Of a stretch of 34,163 nucleotides of DNA, positions 8,957 through 17,175 are shown in pieces. The translations under genes were made by a program, and so were the position numbers. Source of the stretch: Streptomyces sp. Ru72 (GTDB lineage Bacteria; Actinomycetota; Actinomycetes; Streptomycetales; Streptomycetaceae); contig NZ_PQSR01000086.1 in the NCBI RefSeq assembly GCF_002920635.1, forward strand, positions 1 to 34,163, read 5' to 3'. The notes under the pieces were generated by a model, which was not told where the DNA came from, made no database searches, and worked only from the letters and a program-made list of their open reading frames with translations. Every line of letters starts with the position of its first letter. The first letter of the stretch is position 1.

Positions 8957-11194
8957 CTATTTCACGCTGACCTCGCACCCGAACCGGCGGTCGTGCCCGA
9001 CCACCCGCTTCTCGCCCGTCAGCGTCAACTCGACCGTGTGGCGGGTGTCCGTGCTGGAGGTGGCCAGGTCGATGAACAGGGGCCCCGGCTCGAGGATGCG
9101 TGAGCCGTCGGGGCCCGTGTACGCCGCCGCGTCGGCCGGCACCGTGACGTGGACCACCGCCGACTCCTGCGGCCGCAGCGGCACCCGCGCGTAACCGATC
9201 AGCCGCGTCACCGGTCGCGCCACCCGGGCCACGGGGGAGCGCAGATAGATCTGCACGACCTCCGTGCCGGCCCGTTCCCCGGTGTTGCGGACCGTGAGCC
9301 GCAGCGACGTCTCGCCGTCCGTGGCCGGAGCGGGGTCGTCGACCTGCGGCGCCTCCCAGTCGAACCGCGTGTACGACAGCCCGTGCCCGAACGGGAACAG
9401 TGGCGTCGGGTCGATGGAACTGGCACCACTCACCTGTCCCAGCGGCGGGGTGAGATACGTCCACGGCTGCCCACCGGGCTCCCGAGGCACGCTCACCGGC
9501 AGTCGTCCGGACGGGTTGACCCGGCCGGACAGCACGCCGGCGACGGCCCGGCCGCCCTCCTGACCGGGGAAGAACGCCTGTACCACGGCGGCCAGCCGGT
9601 CGGCCCAGCGGCCCAGCGCGTAGGGCCGCCCCGTCAGCAGGACCAGGACCACCGGAGTCCCGGTCTCCAGCAGGGTGTCCAGCAACTCGCCCTGACCGTC
9701 GGGGAGTCGCAGGTCGGGTGCGTCACAGCCCTCGCCCGACGTGCCGCGCCCGAACAGGCCGGAGCGGTCCCCGAGCACCGCCACGCACAGATCCGCCCCG
9801 GCGGGGTCGTCGACGAGCCGGGAACCCGGGAACTCGGCCGCCAGCGCCTCCCGTACGGTCGGCACCGTCACCCCCATCGGCACGTCCGGGTGTTCCACGC
9901 CGACGTGGCGCGGGAAGGCGTAGCAGCCCATCATCCCGGCCGGATCGTCGGCGAGCGGGCCCACGACGGCGAGCCGCCCCCCGTCGCCGAGCGGCAGGAC
10001 ACCGCCCGTGTTCGCCAGCAGAACCACCGACTCCTCGGCGACCCGCGCCGCCAGCTCACGCAGCCGGGGCGGATCCAGGTCGAGGACCGGTGGCGGCTGC
10101 GGTTCCCAGTCCGTGTCCAGCAGCCCGAGTTCGCACTTCTGGGTCAGCACCCGCAGCACGGCCCGGTCGACCGCAGGCTCCGGCGCCTCCCCGGAGCGGA
10201 CCGCTTCGAGCAGGGGGGCGCCGAAGCAGCGCACGGCGGGCAGTTCCACGTCGACGCCCGCGGTCAGGGCCAGCGCGGCGGCCCCGCCCGGAGAGTCCGC
10301 CACGCGGTGGGCGGACTCGAGGAAGGACACGCCGAAGTAGTCGGAGACGACCGTGCCGTCGAACCCCCACGCCTCCCGCAGCAGTTCGGTCAGCAACGGG
10401 GTGTGGGCATGGGCGGGAAGCCCGTCCAGGTCGTTGTAGGCGGGCATCACCGACCGTGCCCCGCCCTCGCGCACCGCCATCTCGAACGGCGGCAGGATCA
10501 CGTCCGCGAGCTCGCGCGGACCGATCGACACGGGCGCGTGGTTACGGGCGCCGCGTGAGGCGGAGTAGGCCGCGAAGTGCTTCAGCGTGGCGATGACCCC
10601 GGCCGACTGCAGGCCGCGTACATAGGCCGTACCGATGGTCCCGACCAGATACGGGTCCTCGCCGATCGACTCCTCGGTACGGCCCCAGCGGGGATCGCGC
10701 ACCACGTCGAGCACGGGCGCGAGCCCCTGGTGGATGCCGGCTTCGCGCATGCCGTCCCCGATGCCTGCCGCCATCTCCGCGATGAGCGCGGGATCGAAGG
10801 ACGCGCCCCACGCGAGCGGCGTCGGGAACACCGTGGCGCGCCAGGCGGTGAAGCCGGTCAGGCACTCCTCGTGGGCCAGTGCGGGGATGCCGAAGCGGTT
10901 CCCCGCCGTGACCCTGCGCTGGAGGTTCGCCAGACGCGCGGCACCCTTCTCCGGCTCCACCGGGACGGTGCCGAACGGGCGGGTCAGCTGGCCGAGTCCG
11001 TGGGGGAGCAGGGCGTCCAGGTCGACGTCCTCGGCCACCTCGTGCTGCAGCGGCGCCACGTCCTCGCCTTCGGCTGAGGTGCCGAGCCAGACGCTGTACA
11101 GCTGGGCCAGTCTCTCCTCCAGGGTCATCCGGGCCAGCAGATCGGCCGCGCGTACGGGAGCGGGCAGCGTCGTGTCCTGCCAGGGCTGGACCAT
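8957..11194 (-). CDS. Glycoside hydrolase family 3 beta-glycosidase (probable beta-xylosidase)
   Basis: Encodes 745 aa from the ATG at 11194, preceded by AAGGAG. The N-terminal (beta/alpha)8 domain has the GH3 motifs KHFAAY (205-210) and VVSDYFGV, with the nucleophile Asp285. The alpha/beta sandwich domain begins near VVLLANTGGVLPL. A C-terminal fibronectin-III-like domain includes LRLTVRNTGERAGTEVVQIYL. There is no signal peptide, so it acts in the cytoplasm on imported oligosaccharides. Divergent from a sugar ABC transporter and a GH10 xylanase, it most likely cleaves xylobiose and xylo-oligosaccharides, comparable to BxlA; beta-glucosidase activity cannot be excluded from sequence. A strong promoter (11259-11287) lies upstream. 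Confidence 0.92.
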   Translation of the reverse strand: MVQPWQDTTLPAPVRAADLLARMTLEERLAQLYSVWLGTSAEGEDVAPLQHEVAEDVDLDALLPHGLGQLTRPFGTVPVEPEKGAARLANLQRRVTAGNRFGIPALAHEECLTGFTAWRATVFPTPLAWGASFDPALIAEMAAGIGDGMREAGIHQGLAPVLDVVRDPRWGRTEESIGEDPYLVGTIGTAYVRGLQSAGVIATLKHFAAYSASRGARNHAPVSIGPRELADVILPPFEMAVREGGARSVMPAYNDLDGLPAHAHTPLLTELLREAWGFDGTVVSDYFGVSFLESAHRVADSPGGAAALALTAGVDVELPAVRCFGAPLLEAVRSGEAPEPAVDRAVLRVLTQKCELGLLDTDWEPQPPPVLDLDPPRLRELAARVAEESVVLLANTGGVLPLGDGGRLAVVGPLADDPAGMMGCYAFPRHVGVEHPDVPMGVTVPTVREALAAEFPGSRLVDDPAGADLCVAVLGDRSGLFGRGTSGEGCDAPDLRLPDGQGELLDTLLETGTPVVLVLLTGRPYALGRWADRLAAVVQAFFPGQEGGRAVAGVLSGRVNPSGRLPVSVPREPGGQPWTYLTPPLGQVSGASSIDPTPLFPFGHGLSYTRFDWEAPQVDDPAPATDGETSLRLTVRNTGERAGTEVVQIYLRSPVARVARPVTRLIGYARVPLRPQESAVVHVTVPADAAAYTGPDGSRILEPGPLFIDLATSSTDTRHTVELTLTGEKRVVGHDRRFGCEVSVK

Positions 11195-11225
11195 GGAACT
11201 CCTTGATCCCAGGGGGGTTTCCGGA

Positions 11226-11250
11226 ATCCGTCAGAAATTCTCGGACGGAT
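11226..11250. promoter_or_regulatory. Inverted repeat in the GH3 leader
   Basis: ATCCGTC (11226-11232) and GACGGAT (11244-11250) form a perfect 7-bp dyad with an 11-bp centre that itself contains GAAATTC. It falls just downstream of the start point predicted from the GH3 promoter and is well placed for repression or an RNA hairpin. The factor is unknown. Confidence 0.45.
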
Positions 11251-11258
11251 GTGCTCGG

Positions 11259-11287
11259 AAATTACGGCGGGGTCCAAGGGCTGTCAA
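11259..11287 (-). promoter_or_regulatory. Promoter of the GH3 gene
   Basis: On the minus strand, a perfect -35 TTGACA (11287-11282) is separated by 17 bp from TAATTT (11264-11259). This is the closest match to the principal vegetative sigma consensus in the window, about 65 bp before the GH3 start codon. Confidence 0.7.
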
Positions 11288-11337
11288 CGCTTCCGCGGGC
11301 GTTCTGCGTTGGGTGAGAATTCGCGGCGTACAGGGGG

Positions 11338-11367
11338 TTGCCACGTTTCACGGGCTGTCTCTAGGGT
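11338..11367 (+). promoter_or_regulatory. Promoter of the sugar transporter operon
   Basis: TTGCCA (11338-11343), an 18-bp spacer and TAGGGT (11362-11367) form a sigma70-type promoter. Predicted transcription starts near 11374, leaving a leader of about 105 nt before the binding-protein gene. The operator-like sequence at 11393-11410 lies inside this leader. Confidence 0.6.
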
Positions 11368-11392
11368 GCGGCAGCAGTGCCATTTCCGGAGC

Positions 11393-11410
11393 GTTTCGGA
11401 AACTTTTCAG
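11393..11410. promoter_or_regulatory. Probable LacI-family operator before the transporter operon
   Basis: GTTTC-G-GAAAC (11393-11403) is a perfect odd-centred palindrome, and GAAACTTTTCAG (11399-11410) overlaps it. A nearly identical GAAACTTTGCAG lies at 16907-16918, 34 bp before the LacI-type gene. Palindromes around GAAA-TTTC are usual for Streptomyces LacI-type sugar regulators. It sits about 20 bp downstream of the predicted start point, a repressing position. Confidence 0.6.
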
Positions 11411-11478
11411 TCCCGGCTGTTGTGATCAACCCACCGGACGGACGTGGACCCTCCGTCCCGCACCCCGAGGAGCACATG

Positions 11479-12774
11479 ATGGGCGACCCGGCTCTGTCCC
11501 GCCGCGGCTTCCTGGCCGCCTCCGCCGCCGCCGGCCTGGGCATGACGGCACTGAGCGCCTGCGGAGGCGGCGGCTCGGACGGAGGGTCGTCGGGGACGAC
11601 CACGATCGAGTGGTGGAACATCACCACCACGGATCCCGCGAAGGGCGTCTGGGCCTCCCTGGCCCGGCAGTTCGAGGCGCAGAACCCGAAGGTGAGGATC
11701 AAGATCGTCGCGCTGGAGAACGAGGCGTACAAGTCGAAGATGACCGCGCTGACCGCCTCCGGGAAGCTTCCGGACATCTTCCACACCTGGGGCGGCGGCG
11801 TCCTCAAGCAGCAGGTCGACGCCGGACTGGTGGAGGACCTCACCGACGGCACCAAGGCGTGGAGCGGATCCCTGCTGTCGGTCGCGCAGCAGCCGTACCT
11901 GCTGGACGACAAGGCCTACGGCATCCCGTTCGACATGGGGATGGTCGGCTTCTGGTACAACAAGGCGCTCTTCAAGCGGGCCGGCATCAGCGCGCCCCCG
12001 ACCACCTGGAGCGCCTTCCTCGACGCCGTGCGCAAGCTGAAGTCCGCCGGCATCACCCCCATCGCCCTGGCGGGCAAGGAGAAATGGCCCGGCATGTACT
12101 ACTGGGCCTACCTGGCCATGCGCACCGCCGGTATCGACGCCCTCCAGAAGGCCAGTGAGAGCAAGGACTTCACCGGGGCCGGCTTCGTCGAGGCCGGGCG
12201 GCATCTGAAGGACCTGGTCCAACTGCAGCCCTTCCAGACGGGGTTCCTCGGCGCCGCCTACTCCACCCCCACCGGCCAGGCCGCGGCCGTCGGCAACGGC
12301 AAAGCGGCCATGGAGCTGATGGGCCAGTGGGCGCCCCAGACGGAGCAGAGCCAAGGCAAGGGCATCGGCAAGGACCTCGGCTTCTTCCCCTTCCCCGCGG
12401 TCGAGGGCGGGAAGGGCTCCCTCACCGAGGTCTTCGGTGGCGGCGGCGGCCACGCCGTACGCAAGGGCGCCCCGCAGGCCGCGATCGACTTCCTGAAGTT
12501 CTTCGCCTCCGCCGCCACCGACCGCACCCTGGTCACCAAGACCGGGGTCATCCCGGTGGTCACCGCGGCCGGGGACGCCCTGACCGATCCCAACCTCAAG
12601 GCGGTGAACCAGCAGTTGAAGAGCGCTACCGGCTTCCAGCTCTTCCTCGACCAGGCCTACGCGCCGGCCGTCGGCCAGGAGGTCAACGACAGCGTCGCCG
12701 CCCTCATCGCCGGCTCCAAGTCGCCCGAGCAGGTCACGCAGTCGATCACCAAGGTCGCGAAGGAAGAGCAGTAG
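11479..12774 (+). CDS. Sugar ABC transporter binding lipoprotein (probable xylo-oligosaccharide)
   Basis: Encodes 431 aa from the ATG at 11479, six bases after AGGAG (the adjacent ATG at 11476 is too close). A Tat signal (LSRRGFLAASAAAGLG) is followed by the lipobox LSAC, so it is exported folded and lipid-anchored outside the membrane. The mature part is a family-1 extracellular solute-binding protein: TIEWWNITTTDP, LPDIFHTWGGG, YGIPFDMGMVGFWYNKALF and AMELMGQWAPQ. It is followed 6 bp later by two permease genes and then a xylanase, which suggests xylobiose/xylotriose as ligands, like BxlE. No ATPase gene accompanies it. Confidence 0.92.
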   Translation: MGDPALSRRGFLAASAAAGLGMTALSACGGGGSDGGSSGTTTIEWWNITTTDPAKGVWASLARQFEAQNPKVRIKIVALENEAYKSKMTALTASGKLPDIFHTWGGGVLKQQVDAGLVEDLTDGTKAWSGSLLSVAQQPYLLDDKAYGIPFDMGMVGFWYNKALFKRAGISAPPTTWSAFLDAVRKLKSAGITPIALAGKEKWPGMYYWAYLAMRTAGIDALQKASESKDFTGAGFVEAGRHLKDLVQLQPFQTGFLGAAYSTPTGQAAAVGNGKAAMELMGQWAPQTEQSQGKGIGKDLGFFPFPAVEGGKGSLTEVFGGGGGHAVRKGAPQAAIDFLKFFASAATDRTLVTKTGVIPVVTAAGDALTDPNLKAVNQQLKSATGFQLFLDQAYAPAVGQEVNDSVAALIAGSKSPEQVTQSITKVAKEEQ

Positions 12775-12780
12775 CCTGCG

Positions 12781-13779
12781 ATGACCTCCACCTATCTCCC
12801 GGACAAGCGGTCCGGCCCCGGTGTCGTCGCCCCGCCCCCTGCCGCCGCCGCGTCCCGCGGGCGGGCCCGGCGGCGCGCGCTGCACTGGCTCACCGCGGTC
12901 TCCTTCCAGCTGCCCGCCCTGCTGCTGTTCGGTGTACTGGTCCTGCTGCCGCTGCTGTTCGCCGTGTACGCCGCGTTCTTCCGCTGGGGCGGCTTCGGCA
13001 TGCCCTCCGACTACGTCGGCGTCGACAACTTCACCCGGCTCTTCCAGGACCCCGTGTTCATCGGCGACCTGTGGCGCTGCCTGGTGCTCGTCGTCCTGTC
13101 GCTCGCGCTGCAACTGCCGTTCGCGCTCGCCATGGCCGTCCTGCTCAACCAGCGGCTGCGCGGCCGGGCCGTCTACCGGATGCTGTTCTTCGCCCCCTAC
13201 GTGCTGTCCGAGGCCATCACCGGCGTGCTGTTCAGCATGCTCTTCGCCCCGGACGACGGACTCGCCGACCACCTGCTGAGCGACATCGGCCTCGGCGGTC
13301 TCGGCGGGAAGTGGTTCTCCGACCCCTCCACCGTCATGGCGACCCTGTTCCTCGTCATGATGTGGAAGTACTTCGGCTTCCACATGATGCTCTACCTGGC
13401 CGGACTGCAGGCCATCCCGGCCGAGCTGACCGAGGCGGCCCTGATCGACGGCGCGGGCCCCTGGCAGCGGTTCCGCAAGGTCACCCTGCCGCTGCTCGCC
13501 CCCACACTGCGCATCAGCGCGTTCCTGTCGGTCATCGGCTCCATCCAGCTGTTCGACCTGGTGTGGGTGGTCACCACGGGAGGCCCGGACCACCACTCGG
13601 AGACCATGGCCGTGACCATGTTCCAGTACGGCTTCAAGCGGTACCAGGTCGGCTACGCCAGCGCGATCAGCGTGGTCATGTTCGGCATCAGCCTCGTCTT
13701 CGCCCTCGCCTACCAGCGGTTCGTCCTGCGCCGCGACCTGGAAGGAGCAACCACCACGATGCGAGGAGACGGCGCATGA
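12781..13779 (+). CDS. Sugar ABC transporter permease (MalF/UgpA type)
   Basis: Encodes 332 aa with about six membrane helices, the first at residues 42-62 (FQLPALLLFGVLVLLPLLFA). The cytoplasmic EAA loop that docks the ATPase is present (EAALIDGAGPWQRFRKVTLP). The N-terminal 40 residues are Pro/Arg-rich and cytoplasmic. The gene starts 6 bp after the binding-protein stop, and its TGA overlaps the ATG of the second permease, so the three are co-translated. It would form a heterodimer with the next product and use a separately encoded ATPase such as MsiK. Confidence 0.93.
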   Translation: MTSTYLPDKRSGPGVVAPPPAAAASRGRARRRALHWLTAVSFQLPALLLFGVLVLLPLLFAVYAAFFRWGGFGMPSDYVGVDNFTRLFQDPVFIGDLWRCLVLVVLSLALQLPFALAMAVLLNQRLRGRAVYRMLFFAPYVLSEAITGVLFSMLFAPDDGLADHLLSDIGLGGLGGKWFSDPSTVMATLFLVMMWKYFGFHMMLYLAGLQAIPAELTEAALIDGAGPWQRFRKVTLPLLAPTLRISAFLSVIGSIQLFDLVWVVTTGGPDHHSETMAVTMFQYGFKRYQVGYASAISVVMFGISLVFALAYQRFVLRRDLEGATTTMRGDGA

Positions 13780-14645
13780 CGCTGACCAAGGCCGGTCCCA
13801 CCACCCGGAGGCCGCCCAAGGGCGCCACCCGGACGCGCACCCTGCCGATGCACGCCGTGCTCGTCGTCGTCGGCGCGGTGATGGCCGTGCCCGTGGTGTA
13901 CGCGCTGCTGTCCGGCTTCAAGTCCACCGGCCAGCTCTCCCGCAACCCGATCGGGCTGCCCGACCCCTGGGTGACGTCCAACTACACCGGCATCCTCGGC
14001 TCGGGCTCGTTCTGGCGGATGGTCGGCAGCAGCACATTCATCGCTGTGGCGACGACCGTCCTCGTCGTCGCCGTCTCCGCGCTCGCCGCCTTCTCCTTCG
14101 CGCGGTTCTCCTTCCGCGGTCGCGAGGTGCTGTTCACGCTGTTCACGGTGGGGCTGATGTTCCCCTTCGCGGTGGCGGTCCTGCCCCTGTTCCTGCTGCT
14201 GCGCTCGATGGACCTGCTGGACAACCCGCTGGGCGTGATCCTGCCGCAGGCGGCCTTCGGACTGCCGATGACGATCGTCATCCTGCGCGGCTTCTTCCGG
14301 GAGATCCCGGGCGAACTGGAGGAGGCGGCCACCCTCGACGGCTGCGGCCCGTTCGGCTTCTTCTGGCGGGTGCTGCTGCCGATGGCGCGGCCCGCGCTCG
14401 GCACCGTCTCCGTCCTCGCCGTGGTCGGCAGCTGGAACAACTTCCTGCTGCCGCTGCTCGTCTTCAACGAGCCCAAGTGGTGGACCATCCCGGTCGGCGT
14501 CCAGCAGTTCCAGGGCCAGTACGCCGCGGACACCGCGCGCGTCTTCGCGTACCTCGTCCTGGCCATGGTCCCCGCCCTCGCCTTCTACGCGGTCGCCGAA
14601 CGCCAGCTCGTCGGCGGCCTCGCCACGGGCGCGACCAAGGGATGA
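13776..14645 (+). CDS. Sugar ABC transporter permease (MalG/UgpE type)
   Basis: Encodes 289 aa from the ATG at 13776, which overlaps the previous stop (ATGA, 13776-13779). About six transmembrane helices, beginning with MHAVLVVVGAVMAVPVVYAL. The EAA loop reads EEAATLDGCGPFGFFWRVLL. The conserved C-terminal helices of this subunit (TVSVLAVVGSWNNFLLPLLV and VFAYLVLAMVPALAFY) are visible. It is the second half of the transport channel. Confidence 0.93.
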   Translation: MTLTKAGPTTRRPPKGATRTRTLPMHAVLVVVGAVMAVPVVYALLSGFKSTGQLSRNPIGLPDPWVTSNYTGILGSGSFWRMVGSSTFIAVATTVLVVAVSALAAFSFARFSFRGREVLFTLFTVGLMFPFAVAVLPLFLLLRSMDLLDNPLGVILPQAAFGLPMTIVILRGFFREIPGELEEAATLDGCGPFGFFWRVLLPMARPALGTVSVLAVVGSWNNFLLPLLVFNEPKWWTIPVGVQQFQGQYAADTARVFAYLVLAMVPALAFYAVAERQLVGGLATGATKG

Positions 14646-14704
14646 CGCACCCGTCCCGAGACCGTACGGCTCAAGCACACACCTGACTGTGAGGAGTCGC
14701 CACC

Positions 14705-15769
14705 ATGCGCACCACCGCCCCCTCCCGCACCCGGCTCAGACTGGCCGGCTCCCTCGCCGCGCTCCTCGTGGGCGTCGGCCTCGCCACCGGCCCGGCGGCC
14801 CAGGCGAAGGAGAAGCCGCCGACCCTGGCCGAACTCGCCCAGCGGCACGGCCGCTACTTCGGCAGTGCGACGGACAACCCCGAACTCACCGACGCCGCCT
14901 ACACCGCGCTCCTCGGCAGCGAGTTCGACATGATCACCCCCGGCAACGGCATGAAGTGGTACGCCACCGAGCCCGAGCAGGGCGTCTTCGACTGGACCAA
15001 GGGCGACGAGATCGTGCATCTCGCCCGGAAGAACCACCAGCGCGTCCGCGCCCACACCCTCGTCTGGCACAGCCAGCTGCCCGACTGGCTCACCTCGCGC
15101 ACGTGGACGCCCGACGAACTGCGCGCCGTGCTGAAGAAGCACATCACCACCGAGGTACGGCACTACCGCGGCAAGGTCTACTCCTGGGACGTCGTCAACG
15201 AGGCGTTCAACGAGGACGGCACCTATCGCGAGACCATCTGGTACAAGACGCTCGGCCCCGGCTACATCGCCGACGCGCTGCACTGGGCCCACCAGGCCGA
15301 CCCGCACGCGAAGCTGTACCTCAACGACTACAACATCGAGGGCATCGGCCCGAAGAGCGACGCCTACTACCGACTCGCCCAGGATCTCAAGGCGCAGGGC
15401 GTCCCGCTCGACGGCATCGGCTTCCAGGCCCATCTCGCCCTCCAGTACGGCTATCCGTCCACGCTGGAGGACAACCTGCGCCGCTTCTCCCGGCTCGGCC
15501 TCGACACCGCGCTCACCGAGGTCGACGTCCGTATGCAACTGCCCGCCACCGACGAGAAGCTGGCCCAGCAGGCGACCTGGTACCGCGACCTGACCACGGC
15601 GTGCCTCGCGGTGCGGCGCTGCGTGGGCGTCACGGTGTGGGACTACACCGACAAGTACTCCTGGATCCCGGCGGTCTTCCCGGGCGAGGGCGCCGCCCTG
15701 CCGTGGGACGAGCTACTGCGGCCCAAACCGGCGTACTTCGCCCTGCGCGAGGCGCTGGGAGGGAAGTAA
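14705..15769 (+). CDS. Secreted GH10 endo-1,4-beta-xylanase
   Basis: Encodes 354 aa with GAGGAG upstream of the ATG. Residues 1-34 are a Sec-type signal peptide (RLAGSLAALLVGVGLATGPA). The single GH10 barrel shows NGMKWYATEP, HTLVWHSQLPDWL, the acid/base Glu166 in WDVVNEAF and the nucleophile Glu272 in LTEVDVR. The C-terminus ends with the barrel (KPAYFALREAL); there is no carbohydrate-binding module, so it probably acts on soluble xylan. It lies 59 bp after the second permease with no terminator between, so it is likely part of the transporter operon, coupling xylan hydrolysis with uptake. Confidence 0.95.
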   Translation: MRTTAPSRTRLRLAGSLAALLVGVGLATGPAAQAKEKPPTLAELAQRHGRYFGSATDNPELTDAAYTALLGSEFDMITPGNGMKWYATEPEQGVFDWTKGDEIVHLARKNHQRVRAHTLVWHSQLPDWLTSRTWTPDELRAVLKKHITTEVRHYRGKVYSWDVVNEAFNEDGTYRETIWYKTLGPGYIADALHWAHQADPHAKLYLNDYNIEGIGPKSDAYYRLAQDLKAQGVPLDGIGFQAHLALQYGYPSTLEDNLRRFSRLGLDTALTEVDVRMQLPATDEKLAQQATWYRDLTTACLAVRRCVGVTVWDYTDKYSWIPAVFPGEGAALPWDELLRPKPAYFALREALGGK

Positions 15770-15782
15770 GGGCGTACCGCGT

Positions 15783-15816
15783 CGTGGCCCGGCGGTGCCC
15801 GCACCGCCGGGCCACG
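15783..15816. terminator. Bidirectional terminator between xylanase and LacI gene
   Basis: CGTGGCCCGGCGGTGC (15783-15798) pairs perfectly with GCACCGCCGGGCCACG (15801-15816). It is the only sequence of note between the two convergent genes, whose stop codons are 51 bp apart. Confidence 0.8.
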
Positions 15817-15820
15817 CGTG

Positions 15821-16873
15821 TCAGCCCACCTTCCGCGGCGGCGCCGTACTGGCCCGCACCACCAGCTCCGTGCCCAGCTCCACGCGCGGCGAGTCCGGCT
15901 GCTCGTCCTGGGCCAGCCGCAGCACCGTACGCACGGCCAGCTTGCCCATCTCCGCCAGGGGCTGGCGCACGGTGGTCAGTGGCGGAGCCGACCAGCGGAC
16001 TTCCGGAAGGTCGTCGAAACCGACCACGCTCATGTCCTCCGGCACCCGCAGCCCGCGCCGCCGCAGCGCCTCGATCACGCCCAGCGCCATCTGGTCGCTC
16101 GCCGCGAAGATCGCGGTCGGCGGCTCCGGCAGGTCGAGGAGGGTGTTGCAGCCGGTGAACCCGGACTCGTGGTAGAAGTCGCCGGGCACGATGAGGGACT
16201 CGTCCACGGCGATCCCGGCGCCCTCCAGTGCCGCCCGGTAGCCGTCCAGCCGGGCCCGCGAGCACAGCAGCCGGGGCGGGCCCGCGACCAGGCCGATGCG
16301 GCGGTGCCCGAGGCTCAGCAGATGCTCGGTGGCCGCCATGCCGCCCGACCAGTTGGCCGCGCCGATGGTGGGCGCGTCAAGGGCGGGGGAGCCGGCCGGG
16401 TCGACGACCACGATCGGCACGCCCAGGATGCGCAGTTCCTCGTGCAGGACCGGCTCGAGCACCGAGGTGACGAGGATGACCCCGTCGGAGGCCCGCGCCC
16501 GCAGGTTCTGCATCCAGCCCCGGGCGTCGCCGGAGCGCCCGTGGATCGCCGACACAACCGTGCCCACCCCGGCGGCGTGGGCCACTTCCTCGACCCCCCG
16601 GATGATCTCCACCGCCCAGGGGCTGTCGAGGTCGTTGAAGACCAGGTCGAGCAGTGCGGCGCGGGTTCCCGCCGCTGAGGCGCGCTTGCGGTAGCCGTGC
16701 CGGCGAAGCAGGTCCTCGACCCGGGCGCGGGTCCCCGGCGCCACGTCGGAGCGTCCGTTGACGACACGGGACACGGTGGGCACCGAGACCCCCGCCTGCC
16801 GGGCGATCTCCGTGATCGTGACCTTGCCGCGCTCCTCGTGGGCCTCCTCCGCGTCGGCCTCGTGCGCTGCCAC
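15821..16873 (-). CDS. LacI-family transcriptional regulator of the xylan cluster
   Basis: Encodes 350 aa from the GTG at 16873, with GGAGG seven bases upstream. The DNA-binding domain is at residues 16-40 (VTITEIARQAGVSVPTVSRV) with the hinge region NGRSDVAPGTRARV. A periplasmic-binding-protein-like sensor domain follows (IVVVDPAGSPALDAP, HRRIGLVAGPP, PEDMSVVGFDDLPE), ending in TTVRQPLAEMGKLAV, typical of GalR/LacI proteins. It is convergent with the xylanase gene. A motif shared with the transporter promoter (16907-16918) lies 34 bp upstream of its own start, which suggests control of the cluster and of itself, as for BxlR. The longer open frame to 17161 has no coding character. Confidence 0.92.
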   Translation of the reverse strand: MAAHEADAEEAHEERGKVTITEIARQAGVSVPTVSRVVNGRSDVAPGTRARVEDLLRRHGYRKRASAAGTRAALLDLVFNDLDSPWAVEIIRGVEEVAHAAGVGTVVSAIHGRSGDARGWMQNLRARASDGVILVTSVLEPVLHEELRILGVPIVVVDPAGSPALDAPTIGAANWSGGMAATEHLLSLGHRRIGLVAGPPRLLCSRARLDGYRAALEGAGIAVDESLIVPGDFYHESGFTGCNTLLDLPEPPTAIFAASDQMALGVIEALRRRGLRVPEDMSVVGFDDLPEVRWSAPPLTTVRQPLAEMGKLAVRTVLRLAQDEQPDSPRVELGTELVVRASTAPPRKVG

Positions 16874-16906
16874 CTGCCCCACCTCCGTTGTCCGGGACGC
16901 ACTCTC

Positions 16907-16918
16907 GAAACTTTGCAG
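16907..16918. promoter_or_regulatory. LacI operator-like motif before the regulator gene
   Basis: GAAACTTTGCAG matches GAAACTTTTCAG at 11399-11410 in 11 of 12 positions. Preceding bases give TCGAAACTTTGC, close to the CGAAACTTTCG-type sites of Streptomyces LacI-family regulators. Its place just upstream of the regulator start fits autorepression. Confidence 0.5.
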
Positions 16919-16999
16919 AAGTCTTCCGGAAAAACAGCGGTCGTGTGAAGCCGTGTGAGAGGGACGTCCTGCGAGCCCGAGCCTAGAGCCTGGCTCGTT

Positions 17000-17009
17000 C
17001 GGTATACCG
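17000..17009. promoter_or_regulatory. Short perfect palindrome between the LacI and HAD genes
   Basis: CGGTATACCG is a perfect 10-bp palindrome in the 302-bp divergent gap (16874-17175). It could be part of an operator or contain a TATACC -10 element. TATCAT at 17086-17091 is another -10 candidate for the HAD gene. Apart from the motif at 16907-16918 I see nothing else in this gap. Confidence 0.25.
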
Positions 17010-17175
17010 GCCGAGGTCGCGCCGGGCCGCCAACCCCCAGGACGCCCCCAGCACACCCTCGACCGCCTCGAAGAAGAGCGCCGACTATCATCAGGGGCCG
17101 TACGAGGCAACGGCGCCGAGGACACCAGACCCCCGGCCGAGTCCCCCTCCCTCGGCCTCACACAGAAAGCAGGAC

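Noticed and set aside
11407..13596. Minus-strand open frame of 729 codons opposite the transporter genes
   Set aside because: Composition (Gly/Arg/Gln/Val/His repeats) is that of antisense high-GC coding DNA; the plus strand carries clear binding-protein and permease motifs.
8957..16873. A missing ABC ATPase gene or pseudogene in the sugar cluster
   Set aside because: No Walker A/B or LSGGQ sequence occurs in any frame that I could see; Streptomyces sugar importers commonly share a distant MsiK-type ATPase.
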